A stretch of 22,500 bases of DNA from positions 548,442 to 570,941 of the forward strand of contig KV908342.1 of assembly GCA_002005505.1 (NCBI GenBank). The letters run 5' to 3'. This document shows positions 1 through 15,818 of the stretch, one piece after another (the first letter of the stretch is position 1; every line of letters begins with the position of its first letter). Source of the stretch: Botryococcus braunii (lineage: Eukaryota > Chlorophyta > Trebouxiophyceae). A program made the position numbers and the translations under genes. Below the pieces are notes generated by a model, which was given only the letters and a program-made list of their open reading frames with translations, was not told the DNA's origin and made no database searches.

Positions 1-1
1 G

Positions 2-931
2 CGTTATGGTAACCTCAAATGTGCCACCTCGATCGGTATTCTCTTGCGTCTCTTCTTAGCATGTGTGGTGCCTGCTTGCTCATATGGGTGTGAGGTTTGG
101 GGTCTACGGGTGTTTTCCCCATCTTCCACTCGGCCCTCCGCTAAGGATTTAGAAAAGGATTTTCTTACTATGTTACGGATGATCCTTGGGGTTCGTCAAA
201 CGCTCCGCACCGATGTGCTCCTTGCTGAGGTTGGCGTTTGGCCCCTTCATCATATCTGGTTCAAGCGTGTGGTCACCTTTTGGAACTCTCTGGTGGATCT
301 CCCACCCGACCACTTGTATGCACGTATTCATAGGGACTCATGCTACTATGGCGTAACGCCTCGTTCCCCGTCCTGGGCGGGTTCTTTTATCGCTACCCTT
401 CGCCGCTTAGGTTACCCCTATGCGGCTGATTGTCAGCGCCCGCAGCCCGTTGATATGGATACCTTTTTAGCTCTCATTAGGCAGGCCAATACCCTCCCTG
501 TGGCCTCTCTCCATGTCTCCCCTCGGTTAGCCCCTGCTGATCCCCAGCTATGTACTTATGTGCGGTGGTTTGCGCGCCCCACTAAGGCTCAGCGCTCCCG
601 CCTCCTTTATCTGTCTCTTGATGTTGCCAAGGTCCGGCTCTTTCTCAGGTTTCTTCTTGGTGTTCATGGCCTCCCCATTGACATGGGCCGCAGACAACGT
701 CTTCCGCGCCTTCAGCGCCTGTGTGATATGTGTGGCTCCTCTGTGGGTGATGAACACCACTTTGTATTTCACTGTCCCGCTCTTACTGCGGTGCGGGACC
801 GTTATCCCCACTTGTTTGTGGGTCCTTCTAGATCTCTTCGGCAGTTCATTTGGCACGCTGACTTGCGTGCGGTCGTCTCCTTTATCTCGGATGCATTCCA
901 GGCTCGTGCTGATTTACGCCGGCTACGGTGA
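2..931 (+). CDS. Non-LTR retrotransposon polyprotein, C-terminal part (5' partial)
   Basis: The frame is open from base 2 to the TGA at 929-931. I set no start because the gene enters from the left edge. Near the N-terminus, [10 protein letters not shown] matches the conserved C/YG-E-W block found downstream of the palm in many LINE reverse transcriptases. About 30 residues later comes LGVRQT, a block shared with the diverged copy at 14645-15607. Near the C-terminus, [18 protein letters not shown] fits a zf-RVT-like knuckle, C-x2-C-x7-H-x5-C. No YADD palm motif lies in the window, so catalysis would depend on sequence to the left. Family membership rests on motif recognition and on the second copy. 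Confidence 0.8.
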   Translation, partial: RYGNLKCATSIGILLRLFLACVVPACSYGCEVWGLRVFSPSSTRPSAKDLEKDFLTMLRMILGVRQTLRTDVLLAEVGVWPLHHIWFKRVVTFWNSLVDLPPDHLYARIHRDSCYYGVTPRSPSWAGSFIATLRRLGYPYAADCQRPQPVDMDTFLALIRQANTLPVASLHVSPRLAPADPQLCTYVRWFARPTKAQRSRLLYLSLDVAKVRLFLRFLLGVHGLPIDMGRRQRLPRLQRLCDMCGSSVGDEHHFVFHCPALTAVRDRYPHLFVGPSRSLRQFIWHADLRAVVSFISDAFQARADLRRLR

Positions 932-1076
932 CTTGGCCGCAACCACGTCTGTGGCTGCCCCCCCCCCTATCCCCCCTTCCTTCCCCTTTTCGTTTGCTCA
1001 GTTATGCCTTCGCTCTTCGCTTGGCCACTTCTTGTGGTCAGTTCTTCCTAGTTTTGGCTTGTGTGTGTGTTGTGGA

Positions 1077-1128
1077 CATCTCATCATGCCCTCGTGGCTG
1101 GACAGATGTAACTTCTTCTTCTCTTTAC
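1077..1128 (+). other. Retroelement 3' terminal signal, type A
   Basis: CATCTCATCA is followed by the hairpin-forming GCCCTCGTGGCTGG, then AGATGTAAC and a TTC-rich end. It closes the element that enters from the left edge. The first ten bases recur identically at 2557-2566. Confidence 0.7.
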
Positions 1129-1194
1129 AAGAGTGGAGTAAAAAAGACCAGCCCAATGTTCAGGGACCCAAACCCCAATGTTTCAAGCTATGAG

Positions 1195-2559
1195 TCACAC
1201 CCGGCGAGCGGCCAGCTGGCGACCCACAGCCGCCGCAATGATGAAACTGACCCGACGAATGACAAAATATCCCTCCACATCTTCTTGAGCAATGATGGCT
1301 TGGTTCAAAAGCCCCTGGAGCCTCTGCAACAAGGCCAGCGCATCAGCATGCAACCCTCCAAATGTTTCAAAAGCGAAGGCTTGGAAAGCCACAGGCGGCT
1401 GCTGACGCAACAACAAGACAGCATAGCGGGTCTGCTTGTCTTGGGCAGCGCGCGCGGCGGCCCCACCCGGCACGAAGTGCAGCAAGTTGGCAACTGTGAG
1501 TGGGGAAGAGCCAACGATGTCGATATAAAGGTCACGCCCCTCCTCCCACGCATGGAGGCGGAGGTCTGCGCGACGGCGCTCCTGGCCAGGGACAGGGGTG
1601 GGAAAGGCGGGTTCCCGGGTGACCCGCTGACGAGCTGAGGTAAGGACAGCGTCCAGGCCGTTACGAACGGAGTAATGTCGGCCGACAATGGCAACATCCC
1701 CCCCTGAGGTGCAGTGGACCGCGTGGTCGCCCCAGACATCCAACTCCCTCAAGCAGCACGGGCATTGGGAGCCAGGGTGGAAAATGGGGATCAAGAGCTG
1801 GTATTGAAGGCGGCAGCGGAACGACTCTGGGGGCATGGTTTGCTGCAAATGGGGAACTGGGAGAGCCAGCAGCCAATCAGACGCTCCCGGCTGTGTAAGA
1901 GATTGGAGCACAGCACGGTCGCGATCCGAGCGAGCAGGGTCATCAAGAACCTCCTGGTATGCGCGGTGAGACAAGGGTTTGGACAGCCGGGCTTGCACTT
2001 TGCTGCGGACAAAATCCGGATCCTCGAAGAGCGCCGCATCGAAATCAGGAACAAGGGCGCAGTAGTCAGCCTTGGCAGCGAGGGCAGCGGGGACAAGAGG
2101 GGCAGTGGATGTCCCCAGAAGGCGGTCCTGGAGGGGGGCTGTCTGCGTGACGGAGGCGAGATAGGCACAAGGCAGAAGGGAAGTGGCCTTAGTGACCCCT
2201 AGACCCCCCTGGGCAATAGGCAAGCCAGCCAAGGTTTGCTGCAAAGGGCCAAAACCACCACCACCAGCTGTGACAATGGATTGGAGGACCTGGGTTTGGA
2301 GCATATCAAAGGTCACCAAAGCTTGCGCAGCTGCAGCTGGCGGCATGGTCCGGGCTGTGAAAACCACCTTGCAGGTCCCAAGGCAACTGCGAAGCAAGAG
2401 AAGCTCGGCTTGGGGGTGGCGGAGAATCGGCAAACGCTGGACTCGTCGAAGGCAAAGTGTGGGTACGGAAGCGGTGCTCCAGATCTGCAGAATCCGTTTG
2501 GTGGTTCCGATGGTGACGCGATGGACAGTTTTTACCAGACAAGTCTTATTCGTTAACAT
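1195..2559 (-). pseudogene. Reverse-transcriptase-like polyprotein C-terminal fragment with zinc knuckle and nuclease-like domain
   Basis: This 454-codon open frame ends at 1195. Its first codons lie in the retroelement tail at 2553-2615, so the apparent start is accidental and the protein is truncated at its N-terminus. The first half resembles the helical region after the palm of LINE-type reverse transcriptases (GGGGFGPLQQTLAGLPIAQG, then GLGVTKA). At roughly residues 265-285 comes a C-P-C-C...W-G-D-H-A-V-H-C zinc knuckle. It is followed by a GGD...RHYSVRNGL...REP...RRADLRL...DIVGSSPL series, which resembles the restriction-endonuclease-like C-terminus of many algal and plant retroelements. 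It is probably a dead 5'-truncated copy, although the frame is intact for 1.3 kb. Domain identity is from pattern only. Confidence 0.7.
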
Positions 2560-2615
2560 CTCATCAAGCCCTTTGGGCTGGGTTGATGTAATTCTTTCTT
2601 TCTTCTTTCCTTCTG
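2553..2615 (+). mobile_element. Solo retroelement 3' tail, type A
   Basis: AACATCTCATCA, a GCCCTTTGGGC hairpin, GGTTGATGTAATTC and a TTTC/TTCC tail. No plus-strand coding sequence precedes it, so it looks like an extremely 5'-truncated insertion that retains only the terminal signal. It abuts the truncated upstream end of the minus-strand frame at 1195-2559. Confidence 0.65.
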
Positions 2616-3622
2616 AAAAGTCCTTACCATGGAGTCCTTACTTCCCCGTTGCGTTGCCTGTTGCACTTGCCCGTTGCCTTCGGATATCAAGATCTGGTAC
2701 GTACCGATCTAGACTCCGGTCGTGACCCCGGTATACCGGGGTCGTAAATACAAATACTTTCATAAAAGTGGGTGGAATTCTAAAAATATAGCTTTCAAGC
2801 TTCATAACGGGGGTACGCTTAATCAAATTTTCGTTTATAAAGCTTTAAAGCTTCATTCTTGTAATCTAAGCTTTTAAGGAACTTCCGCTTAATCAGAGGG
2901 GATCTTCTGGGGGTGCGCTAAATCAATCTGGTTAGTTCAGTCTCGACTCCTAAGAGCCTCAAATAGTTCCGTGCCTCCGTTCCTACGGTATATACCCTGG
3001 TCTTGGTTCGAGGGAACAAACAAGAAAATTAGGACAATTAATTGGTTTTATGATACTAGGACATCAATATGGCTCACCTCTTACAAATTTGTAATTTTTA
3101 AAATGTTGCACAACAGTTGCAACGGGAAATAAGTTTAAATTTATTCCCCGTCATAAGGATTAAGGACATGTTAAGGATGTACATCCTTAATCTTTATTAT
3201 ATATTAAGGATAACAAACAGAATTATTCTTCTTTACATCGATGTTTAAACATATTCGTCTTTTTTTTTTTCGGATCTTTAAAAAAATTTGCTGGCGCCTC
3301 CTGAGCTCAAAAACACCTCAAATATACAATGTCCGTAATCGTGTGATAGGACTTAATGGCGTTGGAATATGGGCAGGTGTTGGACAGGTCATTGTGTTAT
3401 CTGTGTCCCCAAGAGGCGGGAACGAGTGTGCAGGGCAATGGTAGAATTGCCCTGCGCACGCAATGATATAGCTATAGCTAGCTAGCTACCTAGCATATTT
3501 TATCAGTAACTGCTTTGAGCATGTGCTTCATCGCAATTGGTTACGTCTCAAAATTGATTTTAACGCGGGTGTGCCTCCAATGTATTGGTATATAGTTACT
3601 GAATGTTGTTTCAAAAGGTTTT
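2616..3622. other. AT-rich intergenic stretch, no gene recognised
   Basis: It holds repeated AAGCTT/AAAGCTT-type motifs (about 2790-2875; similar AAGCTTTATAAAGCTTTA at 6339-6360), short A/T runs and the palindromic TAGCTATAGCTAGCTAGCTA near 3468-3490. A 67-codon frame at 3241-3444 has no recognisable domain. The promoter and first exon(s) of the PARP-like gene may lie here, but I could not pick them out. Confidence 0.5.
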
Positions 3623-3626
3623 TGTG

Positions 3627-3661
3627 CGCGCACGCGCGCGTGCGTGTGCGTGTGCGTGTGC

Positions 3662-3747
<86 letters not shown>

Positions 3748-3777
3748 GAATGTGTGTGTGTGTGCGTGCGCGCGCGC

Positions 3778-3840
<63 letters not shown>
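3627..3840. repeat. (GT)n microsatellite with GC/CG-rich alternating blocks
   Basis: About 210 bases of nearly pure GT, bordered and interrupted by GCGCGC/ACGCGC blocks at 3627-3662 and 3764-3780. It is alternating purine-pyrimidine throughout. The VCVCV and HTHTH frames across it are artefacts. It probably lies in an intron or upstream region of the PARP-like gene. Confidence 0.95.
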
Positions 3841-3841
<1 letters not shown>

Positions 3842-3963
3842 TTTGCATACATGCTTGTACACCCCCACCCAAAAACGTTATATTACTTATCTTATGCAAT
3901 GTTACGTATGGTTTGCATCACGGACTCGGCGTTTCTGGAATTGTTTCTACATTTGCTTGGCAG

Positions 3964-5247
3964 AGTCTGAAAGATCCCCATTTGAAACAGGGAGTATCGT
4001 CGCAAACTACATCACTCACGGAGCCACTGGAACGCCACGCGATCATGCTACCTACAATATCGCGCAACACAGCACTCATCGGGTTGTTCCTGCTTTGTGG
4101 AACAGAAAGTCTTGCATTTGTATTCTTGAAGTGCGTGCCAACAGCCGTCGCGTTTGCACTGGTACTTGAACTGGCACGTGTGCATTGCATTGAAAGCTGT
4201 CATATGGCAAACATAATCTACCTTCTGAAAGAAGCGCCTCGAGTTGCTGATCTACTCATCACTATGGCAGTTGCTGCAGTAAACTGCAAATTGCCAGAAC
4301 GGCGTCGTCATCTGCTTGCGCTTAATCCGCCCCGCAGCTGTTTTATAAAAGCTGAAAAGGCAAGGTTAATGCCCAAGGGTCCGGCGCGATGGTTGCTACG
4401 ATACCAATCGTCCCAACTCGTGGACTGGGAAGGGCTGAAAGAGGCTCTTAATGCCATTCCCTCCGTAGCCGAACTCAATCTTTGTCTTCAATCCAAGAAT
4501 GGCCTCCAACTGAAGGAGTATTTAGACGCTAAGGATTCCCGCCTTTTCCCGTGCTTAGATTGGATCTTCAACAGTTACTACGGGCAAATTGTGGAGGTTA
4601 AGAGCCTCAAGCTGCGTGAACTCCTGCTAAAGAAAGATGCCAAGAGAGGTGTGGGAGTGCACGTGTTTTTGGTGAAGCCAAACAAATTGAATCGTTCCTG
4701 GGCCTTTGAGAAAGTCAAGAAAACAGCTGCGCAGGTTGCAGTCGTCCAGAGCGGAAGCTCCTTTATGTTCCATGCATCGCCGTTCTATAATTTCCACTCG
4801 ATATTGCGATTGGAGCTAAAAAACGCGATGGGAACAGCGCTTCAAGCCTTCGGCGCCATGCACGGATCGGGGTTGTACCTTAGCCGAAACTTAGACAATG
4901 TGTCACAATTTTCGGAGAAATCCAATGCCTGGTGCAACAGCGAGTTTAGCAGCCAGATTGCTTGTTTAGCTCTGTGCAAGGTCCACGCGGAGGATGCTGT
5001 CCAGAGTATAAAACCTGTGGGAGATGTCTCGATTGGACATATCTTGGCTACAGATGAAAGAGACGTGGTTGTGAAGTGTTTAATCGTCTGTGATGGCCTT
5101 CAGGCCAACGACAACATTCCTTTGGACGCTACTAAGGCGCCAAAAAAGTTAGGAAAGCGGTTTGAAGCCACGGCAGAGTATCAGCGCCTGTTGGAAATGC
5201 GTCCATGGGACCTTTTGTCTCCTGAAGCACGCCCGGCAGGGATGTAA
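3964..5247 (+). CDS. PARP6/8-like ADP-ribosyltransferase domain protein, 3' exon
   Basis: This exon carries a PARP-type catalytic domain that transfers ADP-ribose from NAD+. Its left border is inferred: TTGTTTCTACATTTGCTTGGCAG ends at 3963 as a good acceptor in phase 0. The frame upstream of it is only GT-repeat translation, so the 574-codon frame from 3523 is not a real N-terminus. If the gene has a single exon, ATG at 4045 is the likely start. The exon gives 427 residues, shorter than animal PARP6/8. The NAD-binding signature is clear: FMFHAS puts the first triad histidine at 4771, and NFHSILRLELKN, FGAMHGSGLYLS puts the triad tyrosine at 4876. The last strand is DVVVKCLIVCD at 5062-5094, with no glutamate where active polymerases carry one. 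That suggests mono-ADP-ribosylation or no activity. The usual HG is HA here. The stop is TAA at 5245. Confidence 0.75.
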   Translation, partial: SLKDPHLKQGVSSQTTSLTEPLERHAIMLPTISRNTALIGLFLLCGTESLAFVFLKCVPTAVAFALVLELARVHCIESCHMANIIYLLKEAPRVADLLITMAVAAVNCKLPERRRHLLALNPPRSCFIKAEKARLMPKGPARWLLRYQSSQLVDWEGLKEALNAIPSVAELNLCLQSKNGLQLKEYLDAKDSRLFPCLDWIFNSYYGQIVEVKSLKLRELLLKKDAKRGVGVHVFLVKPNKLNRSWAFEKVKKTAAQVAVVQSGSSFMFHASPFYNFHSILRLELKNAMGTALQAFGAMHGSGLYLSRNLDNVSQFSEKSNAWCNSEFSSQIACLALCKVHAEDAVQSIKPVGDVSIGHILATDERDVVVKCLIVCDGLQANDNIPLDATKAPKKLGKRFEATAEYQRLLEMRPWDLLSPEARPAGM

Positions 5248-5630
5248 CTACCTATAGATGTATATACAGGTATACTTGTAACTACGTACTTACAAGTATT
5301 TCTATCTATACAGGTACCTATCTATCTACTTTGGTAGGTATCTATTAAAAAAAGGTATCTATTTTTCCAAGTAAACGTTGTATGTATACAATATCTATGT
5401 TTGTATCTATATATATAGACATATACGTTGTACATCTATAGGCATCTCACTCTAGGCATTTTGTATATCTAGATTTCCAAAAGGCATGCATGCAAATATT
5501 AAGCATGCAAATTAAATATTGTAATACCCGTGCACCCGATAGGTGGTCATCAATGTTTTGCTCGCACGTGCCTTATAATGATTAATTAATTAAGCTCATT
5601 ACTTAACCCTTAAGTAACCCTTAAGTAACC
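5248..5630. other. AT-rich spacer with degenerate tetranucleotide repeats
   Basis: It holds runs of TATC/CTAT/GTAT-type words (5250-5475), ATTAATTAATTAA (5580-5592) and TTAAGTAACCC repeated at about 5604-5633. No coding potential was recognised. The 3' UTR and polyadenylation site of the PARP-like gene should lie at its left end. Confidence 0.6.
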
Positions 5631-5632
5631 CT

Positions 5633-5682
5633 TCAGCCCTAGTGACTGGTCTTTGGATGTAAACTTCCTTCCTTCCTTCCTT
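5633..5682 (+). mobile_element. Solo retroelement 3' tail, type B
   Basis: TTCAGCCCTAGTGACTGG, TCTTTGGATGTAAAC, then four TTCC units. It is nearly identical to the ends at 15561-15607 and 17166-17221 but has none of their upstream body, so it is a minimal 5'-truncated insertion. Confidence 0.7.
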
Positions 5683-5963
5683 ACTAAGCCCCTACTTCTT
5701 CCTTGATAATTGTCTAGCCTTTATAAAGCCCCCTTATGAGGGGATATAAGCTGAACAGAATTCTTCAAGGGCCCTCAAAAGGGCAGCAATTGCTTCACCA
5801 ATCTTCCAAGGGCGCTCCAAAGCGACACTTTTTAAAATTTCAACCACCACCAGGATGCCTGAGGAGCGCATGAGCTGATCAGAGTCCCGTTTTGGTCCAC
5901 AAATTGGTGTTCTCCAGCGGCGGAAAGGAGCGTCACGTCACCCAGATGTTGGATAAGGACAAA

Positions 5964-6006
5964 AGGAGGGAAGGAATATTACATCCAGTGCCAGCGATTA
6001 TGGCTG
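5964..6006 (-). mobile_element. Solo retroelement 3' tail, minus orientation
   Basis: Read on the minus strand: CAGCCATAATCGCTGGCACT, GGATGTAATATTCC, then TTCC/CTCC. The same TATTCC version of the end recurs at 10757-10818 and 13499-13548, which makes this a third variant (type C). The element body would lie to the right but is not recognisable. Confidence 0.6.
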
Positions 6007-6028
6007 AAGTTTCATGAAGCCTTATTTA

Positions 6029-6088
6029 GACATTGCGATTGTCATCCCTTCAGGCTGATCAGCCTTAACGGATGACAATCGCAATGTC
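6029..6088. repeat. Perfect 19-bp inverted repeat with palindromic loop
   Basis: GACATTGCGATTGTCATCC (6029-6047) is the exact reverse complement of 6070-6088. The loop contains the 14-bp palindrome AGGCTGATCAGCCT (6051-6064). The flanks AGCCTTATTTA and ATAATATGGCT extend the pairing imperfectly. The whole can form a cruciform. It lies 23 bases to the right of a retroelement tail and downstream of the PEX19 gene. Confidence 0.9.
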
Positions 6089-6360
6089 ATAATATGGCTT
6101 TCAACACGCCAAAGCAAGCGGGGCTAGAGAGCCTCAACGCTTAAAACTACAGAACGAGACGATTTAACCCTCTACAAAGGGCCCCTCTAAATATGGATAA
6201 TATGCACGATACCGTTTTCCCACAAAAGACATGATCAATCAAAAAGCCAACAAGAGCTAACTCGTAACAACAAAGGCCACAACATGATAACTATAAAGTG
6301 CTCCAAATTTGTTTAATCAGCCCAAACATAAAGCCTCATTAAGCTTTATAAAGCTTTAGA
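6089..6360. other. PEX19 downstream spacer, no gene recognised
   Basis: Moderately AT-rich DNA with AAGCTTTATAAAGCTTTA at 6339-6360. Nothing coding was seen. Confidence 0.5.
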
Positions 6361-6604
6361 AAGCCTTCCAAACGATGTGCATTGGACATTAGCGGCTTGA
6401 CAGGAGGCGACGAGTCATTGTACAATCCCCACATGTCACAGGCGGAAGCTCTTGACTACGGCAAAACGAGGAGGCCGTTACATTTCTACAGCCTTCTAAA
6501 CGATGTCCAAGCGGGTTCACAGGAGGCGACGAGTCATTGTACACAGCAATTGTCCGTACAGCAATTGTCCGTCTTAGTTAGGCGGATTCACAGGAGGCGA
6601 CGAG

Positions 6605-6612
<8 letters not shown>
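6361..6612. repeat. Tandem duplicates of the PEX19 3' end
   Basis: ACAGGAGGCGACGAGTCATT occurs at about 6402, 6519 and 6590. The first two copies also share an upstream AGCCTTC(C/T)AAACGATGT (6362 and 6490), giving a longer unit of about 120-127 bp. The third copy runs into the genuine last codons of PEX19. The middle copy still encodes, on the minus strand, D-N-C-C-V-Q-stop, a second CaaX ending that lies downstream of the real stop. Confidence 0.85.
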
Positions 6613-13159
<6,547 letters not shown>

Positions 13160-13498
13160 CGAATTAAAACTACCCCAAGTTCAATCCCAATTCACTCAAC
13201 GAGCTGAAAATCAGCGCGGTTCGTGAATTGTTTGTAACAATGTTTCCCACCGGCAACTTGATCGAAGGGCTAATCTGCCGGCTGCCAGTTGACACATAAT
13301 GAAAGGAAATCGCAAATTTGAGGAATGGAGCTGATTAAAGCATCGAAGCTGCTTAGCATTAAGCACCTGTAGTCGCATGAGCCAAGATAGCCAATCATGA
13401 CGGAAGTAGCGGGTTCCGTGAACACATACGAAACCCGCCAGGACCGGAGGTTTCGGGCCCCCTCGGGTTTTTCCTCGATGCTACTCAAGCTGTAGTAG
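13160..13498. promoter_or_regulatory. PEX19 upstream region
   Basis: Upstream of the PEX19 ATG on the minus strand and free of microsatellites. It should contain the 5' UTR and promoter by position only. I saw no convincing TATA element. Confidence 0.4.
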
Positions 13499-13548
13499 AA
13501 CGAAGGAAATATTACATCCAGGACCAGCCACTATGGCCTGGATGTAAT
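13499..13548 (-). mobile_element. Solo retroelement 3' tail with terminal inverted repeats
   Basis: Minus strand: CAGGCCATAGTGGCTGGTCC, TGGATGTAAT, then ATTTCCTTCG. ATTACATCCAGG (13511-13522) is mirrored exactly by CCTGGATGTAAT (13537-13548), so the tail itself is a perfect 12-bp inverted repeat. Confidence 0.6.
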
Positions 13549-13651
13549 GGCCTATGTGACGATATAAGCGTTTAAATTCTAGATCCACCACTCGAGTTGG
13601 ATGTCCCTGAAGCATTCATGAAGGCCTTCAAAGCGTTAACCACAAACCTTA

Positions 13652-13807
13652 CCAGCAGTACGTTCAGAAGTGGCCAATGCATTCATATATGACTTCATAT
13701 AACAACTGAACACCCCACCAACCCCCTTAATTAAGGGGGTTGGTGGGGTGTTCAGTTGTTATATGAAGTCATATGAATGCATTGGCCACTTCTGAACGTA
13801 CTGCTGG
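13652..13807. repeat. 156-bp near-perfect palindrome with no spacer
   Basis: Left arm 13652-13730 and right arm 13731-13807 are complementary apart from one extra AT in the left arm. The centre is CCCCCTTAATTAAGGGGG and the outer ends are CCAGCAGTACGTTCAG and its complement. Confidence 0.95.
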
Positions 13808-14250
13808 CTACGCATGAAGCATGCATGTTATATGGCAACAAAGACTCCATATGGCAACAAAGACTCCCTGGCCAACGCAGCCTAAACAACTATGTGGCCT
13901 CTGAAGTCACTGTCGAGTGTGAGGGGAGCACGCAGCTTGGCACGGGTGGGATGGGTGCTGTTTCGCTGGTGTTGAAGAAAGGGGTGTTGACACTCCCCCG
14001 CGGGGGGGGGGGGGGGGGGGGGGGGACGGGGGGGAGAGAGGAGAAGAAAAGCGCTGTGGGAAGGGTGTGGTGCAGAAAGATGGCATATACATATGCTGCG
14101 GCATTATGCTGGAATATTTGCGCATTTGACCCGGAGGAGGAAATGCGAAAACCCAATAATATGCAGTACATACCTGTACAATGACGCTTCGCAAGAGAGT
14201 CAGTCTAGTTTAGATGGACTTGACAGGATTGCTTCCGACATTTAATCAGG
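13808..14250. other. Spacer with a G run, no gene recognised
   Basis: CATATGGCAACAAAGACTCC is repeated back to back at about 13830 and 13847, and a long G run occurs at 14000-14025. The 135-codon frame over it is split by poly-G and has no recognisable domain. Confidence 0.5.
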
Positions 14251-14252
14251 AA

Positions 14253-14507
<255 letters not shown>

Positions 14508-14529
14508 TCGCAACAGCGTGTATTACTCT

Positions 14530-14645
14530 CGACTACACATGTATGCTGAGCCTGGAGTTCGCAACTGTTTATGTCAACAAGCTGGGGACCTGAACGAAAG
14601 CTGAGCTTATAAGACTTAGAAGACTCTAATTAGACTTCGCAATTG
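14530..14645. repeat. Left part of a degenerate ~50-60-bp satellite
   Basis: GCTGAGCCTGGAGTTCGCAA, CAAGCTGGGGACCTGAACGA and AAGCTGAGCTTATAAGAC match the units found to the right of the retroelement at 15620-16660. The array therefore appears to be interrupted by the element. Confidence 0.7.
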
Positions 14646-15607
14646 CCTATGTGAAGTCTGGGCATTCAGATGCTTTCAAGGCAGACAATTGTCTTCGGGA
14701 AAACCTAGTGGTATACCTCTATTGGATGCGCACAAGCGGGTCCTAGCTCAGATTTTGGGGGTGCGTCGGACAATCCCTGAGGAAATAATCAATCGTGAAT
14801 TAAACATATTCTCTTTGTGGTCAACTTGGATCTTACGCATGGTCAGGTTTGGAACAATATAGCGGCCATGAGACCTGATTCATTGCACTACAAGGTCCTC
14901 ATGCATGACATTAGGTTGGCAATAGTAGAAGGCCGAGAAACGTTTTCGGGTACCCTTATGCAACAACTTAAGAAACTAGGATACCATATAGCTGACCATG
15001 TGCGGTTTGATAGAGCCTTGCAGATTGACATTTCACAGGTAAAGGATCTGTTAGACCGTAAAAGCGACATGATATGGGATGACCTAGACATCTCCCCTCG
15101 CTCTTTCGCATCCCCAAGAGCCTTATTTTACAGATACCAAAGGTGGCTCGCACGTCCGCCTCATGTGCTACGGCGTAAGAGTGCGCTCAAACTCCACCTT
15201 CCTAATGGTACATTGCGGACCTTTATGCGATTTAGATTAGGGTGTCATGACCTTCGTATTGATAAAGGTAGACAACAAGGCATCCCTCGAGACCAGAGGA
15301 TTTGCAAGATGTGCTCCTTAGAGCTCGTTGGTGATGAACATCCTCTGTTGTTCACTTGTCCGGCTGTACAACATATGTACGGCAACAATTTATGCATATC
15401 TTCCAACAAAGGAGTCGATCTGTACAGACGTTTATGTGGCAAGAAGACCTTCAAGGGGTTGCCAAATTTGTGACTAGAGAACTGGAGAGCTACCTCACTC
15501 TCCCAGGTGCTGTGCGACCTTAGTTGGCTAGATATGGGTCATTCATTGTACTGCCGTCCTCTTCAGCCCTAGTGGCTGGTCTTTGGATGCAATCTTCCTT
15601 CCTTCCT
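14645..15607 (+). mobile_element. 5'-truncated non-LTR retrotransposon copy within the satellite
   Basis: Coding homology to the element at 1-1130 begins at the CEVW block (14650) and runs to the zinc motif. A 130-base 3' UTR and the type B tail at 15561-15607 follow: TTCAGCCCTAGTGGCTGG, TTTGGATGCAATC, TTCC units. Satellite sequence flanks it on both sides. Confidence 0.85.
14650..15473 (+). pseudogene. Non-LTR retrotransposon polyprotein C-terminus, frameshifted
   Basis: Homologous to the protein at 2-931 in block order: CEVW, LGVRRT, then a W-N segment, a W-x-ARP block and CKMCSLELVGDEHPLLFTC as the C-x2-C-x8-H-x5-C knuckle. The first part (14650 to about 14846) is in a different frame from the rest (14817-15473). 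Alignment to the first copy places a one-base loss in the T run near 14845 (AGGTTTGGAAC), so this copy is inactive. The stop is TGA at 15471. Confidence 0.8.
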
Positions 15608-15704
15608 ATATAAATTCGGGACCCTGTCTACAGATGAGCCTAGAGTTCGCAACTCTTTACCTCAAGCTGGAGCCCCAAACGAAAGCTGTACAGCACGTGC
15701 CTAC

Positions 15705-15818
15705 TTCGCAACCGCCTGGCTTGATCGGAGGACCCTGACTACAACTGGACGGGTTTCCTCGTGAGAAAACGAGTTCAGCTGCAGTCAGGGTCCTCAGCTC
15801 AAGCCAGGCGGTTGCGAA
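15705..15818. repeat. 46-bp inverted repeat made of satellite units
   Basis: Arms 15705-15750 and 15773-15818 begin TTCGCAACCGCCTGGCTTGA and its complement, with a few mismatches. They result from two satellite units in opposite orientation around a 22-base spacer. Confidence 0.85.

Larger units (their letters stand above)
1..1130 (+). mobile_element. 3' end of a non-LTR retrotransposon, cut by the window edge
   Basis: The open frame (2-931) gives the end of a reverse-transcriptase polyprotein. It is followed by about 150 bases of pyrimidine-rich 3' UTR and a tail at 1077-1128, made of a short hairpin (GCCCTCGTGGC), then GATGTAA with one base before it, then TTC repeats. The body is open at the left edge, so its true 5' extent is unknown. 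The same arrangement of zinc motif, stop, short UTR, hairpin, GATGTAA-type motif and pyrimidine tail is seen in the copy at 14645-15607, so this is one superfamily with diverged copies. No target-site duplication was identified. Confidence 0.8.

Noticed and set aside
558..1638. Frames overlapping the left element in other frames
   Set aside because: Shadow frames of the retroelement protein and its pyrimidine-rich UTR.
3523..3963. N-terminal 147 codons of the long plus frame over (GT)n
   Set aside because: Mostly VCVCVC repeat translation; a good phase-0 acceptor at 3963 explains where real coding starts.
6029..6088. Rho-independent terminator or recombination attachment site
   Set aside because: Eukaryotic context, no U run after the stem and no integrase nearby.
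13777..14184. 135-codon plus frame with a poly-Gly stretch
   Set aside because: Starts in the palindrome arm, runs through a G homopolymer and has no recognisable domain.
15705..15818. Consistent pairing of palindromes with retroelement tails
   Set aside because: Distances and sides differ (23, about 100 and about 97 bases; other tails have none), so proximity may be chance.
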